Translations under genes and position numbers: made by a program
The notes under the pieces: generated by a model
Told to the model about the DNA's origin: nothing
What the model saw: the letters and a program-made list of their open reading frames with translations, nothing else
The model's database searches: none
Assembly: GCA_019314105.1 (NCBI GenBank)
Contig: JAFCZY010000168.1
Location: 1-6,478 of the forward strand
Origin: Deltaproteobacteria bacterium
Lineage (GTDB): Bacteria; Desulfobacterota; Desulfobacteria; Desulfobacterales; Desulfobacteraceae
DNA length: 6,478 nucleotides
Reading direction: 5' to 3'
Shown here: positions 5,630 to 6,478 of the stretch, piece after piece
Layout of the letters: each line of letters begins with the position of its first letter
How positions within the stretch are numbered: the first letter of the stretch is position 1

Positions 5630-6478
5630 TTAGCATCCTGATATTTTTTGATGACAAAGATTGATATAGGGGGTTATTTCAGGGCGTTCTTTGAACGTTT
5701 CAAAGAAGTTCAATGCCGCTTTAAATTGTTTTTTATTCATCAGGCTAACCCCCATGCAGACATTTAAATCTTTGTTTTCAGGTGAATGATCCAATCCTTT
5801 TTCCAGAACGGAAATCGCGTCATTAAAATTTTTTTGTTTCTGGTGCAGCATGGCAAGTCCTAAAAATGCTCTGGAATTCGGTGCATATGATAACGACCTA
5901 TTATATAACAATTGTGCTGTTTTGTCCTGATTTTTTATCCGGGTGTCGTCGGCATATTCACCATGGGAAAATGTCATGGCCAGTCGTGACAGGAAATCCG
6001 CATGAAAAGGGGCCAGTTCTTTTATGTCCACCAGTTCTATTGTTTGCGCAAAGGTATCAAGATGGGTATAAAATTCAGATCTTAATGTGTTGCCAAATAC
6101 CTGCACTTTGGCGAAATCAAGATGGTCATCCACTTCAAACCAGGGCAGGTCTTCTACTTTCTGATGCCAGATATCATCGGATATTAAATTCTGGTTGATC
6201 GCTTTTTGATACAGATGGGTTCCCGGGAAGATAACCAGCAGATAAAATATGGCACTCAAGGGTCGGATGATATTTAAAAGGTCAATGCTTTCCTGCAGGG
6301 TCTGATCTGTTTCTCCGGGTGAGCCGTAAATAAAATAGGCACGGGGCAGGATGCCATAAGAAGTGGTCAGGGAAAAAGCGGTTATGATTTTTTCTTGTTT
6401 TAGGGGTTTGCCAAGCACCTTCCGGATTTTTTCCGATCCGGATTCAACGCCAAAACTTAAGTGAATGCACCCGGCCTT
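5630..6478 (-). CDS. Radical SAM protein (B12-type) with TPR tail, 3' part
   Basis: The last 282 residues; the frame is open to the right edge, so the N-terminal B12-binding domain (if present) and the CxxxCxxC cluster motif are outside the window. The visible start, GCIHLSFGVESGSEKI, is the GxESGS motif that in radical SAM enzymes contacts SAM. It is followed by the family pattern GILPRAYFIYGSPGET (residues about 42-57) and FPGTHLYQKAINQNLI (about 84-99), typical of the B12-binding radical SAM group. From about 186 to the end are two to three TPR repeats (YNRSLSYAPNSRAFLGLAML; DAISVLEKGLDHSPENKDL; FKAALNFFETF), a protein-binding scaffold. The substrate cannot be told. It ends TAA one base before the ATG of the DUF6178-like gene, marking a coupled operon. 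A GTG at 6416-6418 is an internal codon, not the start. Confidence 0.85.
   Translation of the reverse strand, partial: KAGCIHLSFGVESGSEKIRKVLGKPLKQEKIITAFSLTTSYGILPRAYFIYGSPGETDQTLQESIDLLNIIRPLSAIFYLLVIFPGTHLYQKAINQNLISDDIWHQKVEDLPWFEVDDHLDFAKVQVFGNTLRSEFYTHLDTFAQTIELVDIKELAPFHADFLSRLAMTFSHGEYADDTRIKNQDKTAQLLYNRSLSYAPNSRAFLGLAMLHQKQKNFNDAISVLEKGLDHSPENKDLNVCMGVSLMNKKQFKAALNFFETFKERPEITPYINLCHQKISGC

Noticed and set aside
5866..6198. A 110-codon + strand frame inside the radical SAM gene
   Set aside because: The opposite strand carries a family-matching coding sequence with TPR repeats, so this is a shadow.

Overview
The window looks like chromosomal DNA from an anaerobic deltaproteobacterium, most likely a Desulfobacteraceae-type sulfate reducer. 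This is inferred from gene content: a selenocysteine elongation factor, a probable B12-type radical SAM protein with a TPR tail, a large protein resembling the DUF6178 family, and moderately AT-rich coding sequence. No rRNA or other lineage marker is present, so the assignment is tentative.

Layout from left to right. Bases 1-703 (+) hold the 3' part of hemW, a radical SAM heme chaperone. It converges on selB (700-2616, -), and the two stop codons overlap by 4 bp. Upstream of selB, 20 bp away and on the same strand, is an unannotated-looking 57-codon gene for a two-helix membrane protein (2637-2810, -). A good sigma70-type promoter at 2848-2876 (-) probably drives both. Diverging from it are two tRNA genes on the + strand: tRNA-His(GTG) at 2962-3038 and tRNA-Arg(TCG) at 3076-3152, both with encoded CCA ends. 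Next comes a very AT-rich island with a type II toxin-antitoxin pair (3244-3667, -) and a palindrome in its promoter region.

The right half (3882-6478, -) is a two-gene operon transcribed leftwards. The upstream gene is a radical SAM/TPR protein whose N-terminus lies outside the window. One base after its stop begins a gene for a 581-residue DUF6178-like protein. That gene is broken: an extra A in an A6 run (5031-5036) shifts the frame after codon 199. Removing one A restores a continuous, family-like protein.

How the genes work together: selB would insert selenocysteine at UGA codons, but its partners (selA, selC, selD) and any selenoprotein are not in view. The tRNA pair is a plausible landing site for the toxin-antitoxin cassette. 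The tight coupling of the radical SAM and DUF6178-like genes suggests a shared but unknown job. I see no CRISPR array, transposase or prophage gene. The most interesting items are the frameshifted gene in its radical SAM operon, the small membrane protein ahead of selB, and the toxin-antitoxin island beside tRNA-Arg.
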